Shown here: in pieces, positions 4,496 to 5,520 of the stretch
Position numbering within the stretch: the first letter of the stretch is position 1
How the letters are laid out: every line of letters begins with the position of its first letter
From: Planctomycetota bacterium
GTDB lineage: Bacteria > Planctomycetota > UBA11346
NCBI GenBank assembly: GCA_024641365.1
Contig: JAHEDF010000294.1
Location: forward strand, 1 to 5,520
Length of the DNA: 5,520 nucleotides
Direction: 5' to 3'
Notes under the pieces: model-generated
The model's database searches: none
The model's input: only the letters and a program-made list of their open reading frames with translations
Told to the model about the DNA's origin: nothing
Program-made: the position numbers and the translations under genes

Positions 4496-5520
4496 GACAC
4501 AATTGGCAGCGCGTGTATCTCGTATCGATTCGAGCGGAATTCGAAAAGTCTTCGATTTAGCGAAGTCGTTAAAAAATCCTATTAATTTATCCATTGGTCA
4601 ACCCGATTTTGACGTTGCTGATGTTGTAAAAGATGCCGCGATTGAGGCCATCCGCTCGGGAAAAAACTCATACACGCAAACGCAAGGCATTCCAGAATTA
4701 CGTGACATAATAAGAGCAGAAGAAAAGTCTTATACAGGCCGCGATTACACGCATGAACAAATTTTAATTACATCAGGGGTCAGTGGCGGATTATTTTTAT
4801 CTCTATTAGCGCTCGTCGACGATGGTGATGAAGTTATAATCCCTGATCCGTACTTTGTTATGTACAAACATTTAGTGGGATTATTTGGTGGCAAGCAAGT
4901 CTATTTAGATACCTATGATAGCGATTTCGGCATAGATGCACAGCAATTAGAAAAACTGATTACACCAAAAACAAAAGTATTATTGCTCAATAGCCCAGCA
5001 AATCCAACGGGGAAGATTCTGCCAAAAAGTGAATTACAAGCGATAGCGGCCGTCTGCGCTAAACATAATATAACGGTTATAAGTGATGAAATTTATCGTG
5101 CATTTAGTTATGTTCCGATGACGTCTATTGCAGAACTCTATCCCAATACCGTTGTGCTTGTTGGTCACAGCAAATCATTTGGTATGACTGGTTGGCGCTT
5201 GGGATACGCTGTTGGACCAACGAATATTATTCAAGCGATGACAAAAGTGCAGCAGTACAGTTTTGTCTGTGCGCCATCGGTTACGCAATATGCAGCATTG
5301 GCTTGCCCGACTGTCGATAACTCGGCAAATATTGCTGCGTACCGGCGCAAACGAGAAATAATGGTCGATATCTTAAAGGATAAATTTGAATTAGCCCCGC
5401 CCGATGGTGCTTTTTACTTATGGGCTAAGGCACCTAATGGCCTAACGGGCGACAAATTTGTAGAATTAGCTATCCAAAATAATTGTTTAATTATTCCGGG
5501 CAGCGTTTTTAGCGAGAAAA
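4494..5520 (+). CDS. Class I/II PLP-dependent aminotransferase (AspB-like), 3' partial
   Basis: The frame is open from ATG 4494 to the right edge, giving 342 residues of a family usually 380-400 long, so perhaps 40-60 are missing. It transfers an amino group between an amino acid and a 2-oxo acid through pyridoxal phosphate in the cytosol. The fold-type I signatures are intact: LSIGQPDFDV (32-41), YTQTQGIPELR (60-70), ITSGVSGGL (92-100), PDPYF (117-121), NSPANPTGK (166-174, Asn170), ISDEIYRAF (196-204, Asp198 and Tyr201) and GHSKSFGMTGWRLGY (224-238), with Lys227 as the PLP Schiff-base lysine. The C-terminal arginine that binds the substrate carboxylate would lie beyond the edge. AAGGG at 4483-4487 supports the start. 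Aspartate or a broad-range amino acid is the likely substrate, but subfamilies cannot be told apart here. G+C in sampled rows (35-42%) is lower than in pgpA, and TTA is a common leucine codon. Confidence 0.94.
   Translation, partial: MTQLAARVSRIDSSGIRKVFDLAKSLKNPINLSIGQPDFDVADVVKDAAIEAIRSGKNSYTQTQGIPELRDIIRAEEKSYTGRDYTHEQILITSGVSGGLFLSLLALVDDGDEVIIPDPYFVMYKHLVGLFGGKQVYLDTYDSDFGIDAQQLEKLITPKTKVLLLNSPANPTGKILPKSELQAIAAVCAKHNITVISDEIYRAFSYVPMTSIAELYPNTVVLVGHSKSFGMTGWRLGYAVGPTNIIQAMTKVQQYSFVCAPSVTQYAALACPTVDNSANIAAYRRKREIMVDILKDKFELAPPDGAFYLWAKAPNGLTGDKFVELAIQNNCLIIPGSVFSEK

Overview
This 5.5 kb window is an ordinary bacterial chromosomal stretch. All supported genes lie on the plus strand and are tightly packed. 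The layout is: the tail of an unidentified basic protein (1-74); a 164-base gap; a calcineurin-type metallophosphoesterase (239-997); a 191-base interval with a strong hairpin and a doubtful small ORF; the PTS phosphocarrier HPr (1189-1473); phosphatidylglycerophosphatase A (1466-1972); a membrane-anchored HAMP/PP2C (SpoIIE-type) phosphatase (2014-3906); an RsbW-like anti-sigma-factor-type ATPase (3903-4334); a 159-base gap; and a class I PLP aminotransferase that runs off the right edge (4494 to the end).

No gene here fixes the taxonomy. A stand-alone HPr with the regulatory serine retained, next to partner-switching signalling genes and a PgpA of the GYLKPGPGTWAS type, fits the Planctomycetota/PVC neighbourhood or a related poorly sampled lineage. 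That is a weak inference from general familiarity with these families. Base composition is moderate, with single 60-base rows counted by hand ranging from about 35% to 60% G+C. I see no tRNA, rRNA, CRISPR array, insertion sequence or phage gene.

The centre of the window looks like one transcription unit. HPr and pgpA overlap by 8 bases, pgpA and the phosphatase are 41 bases apart, and the phosphatase and the ATPase share an ATGA stop/start overlap. The last two form a classic partner-switching pair. The phosphatase probably reads a signal through an extracytoplasmic domain, passes it through HAMP and a helical linker, and dephosphorylates a STAS-domain antagonist. The RsbW-like kinase would phosphorylate that same antagonist and sequester a sigma factor or other target. 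Neither the antagonist nor the sigma factor is in the window.

I found no clearly new biological system. The items most worth a second look are the unassigned sensor domain and long basic low-complexity tail of the phosphatase, the structured interval before HPr, and the tight coupling of HPr, lipid-phosphatase and signalling genes.
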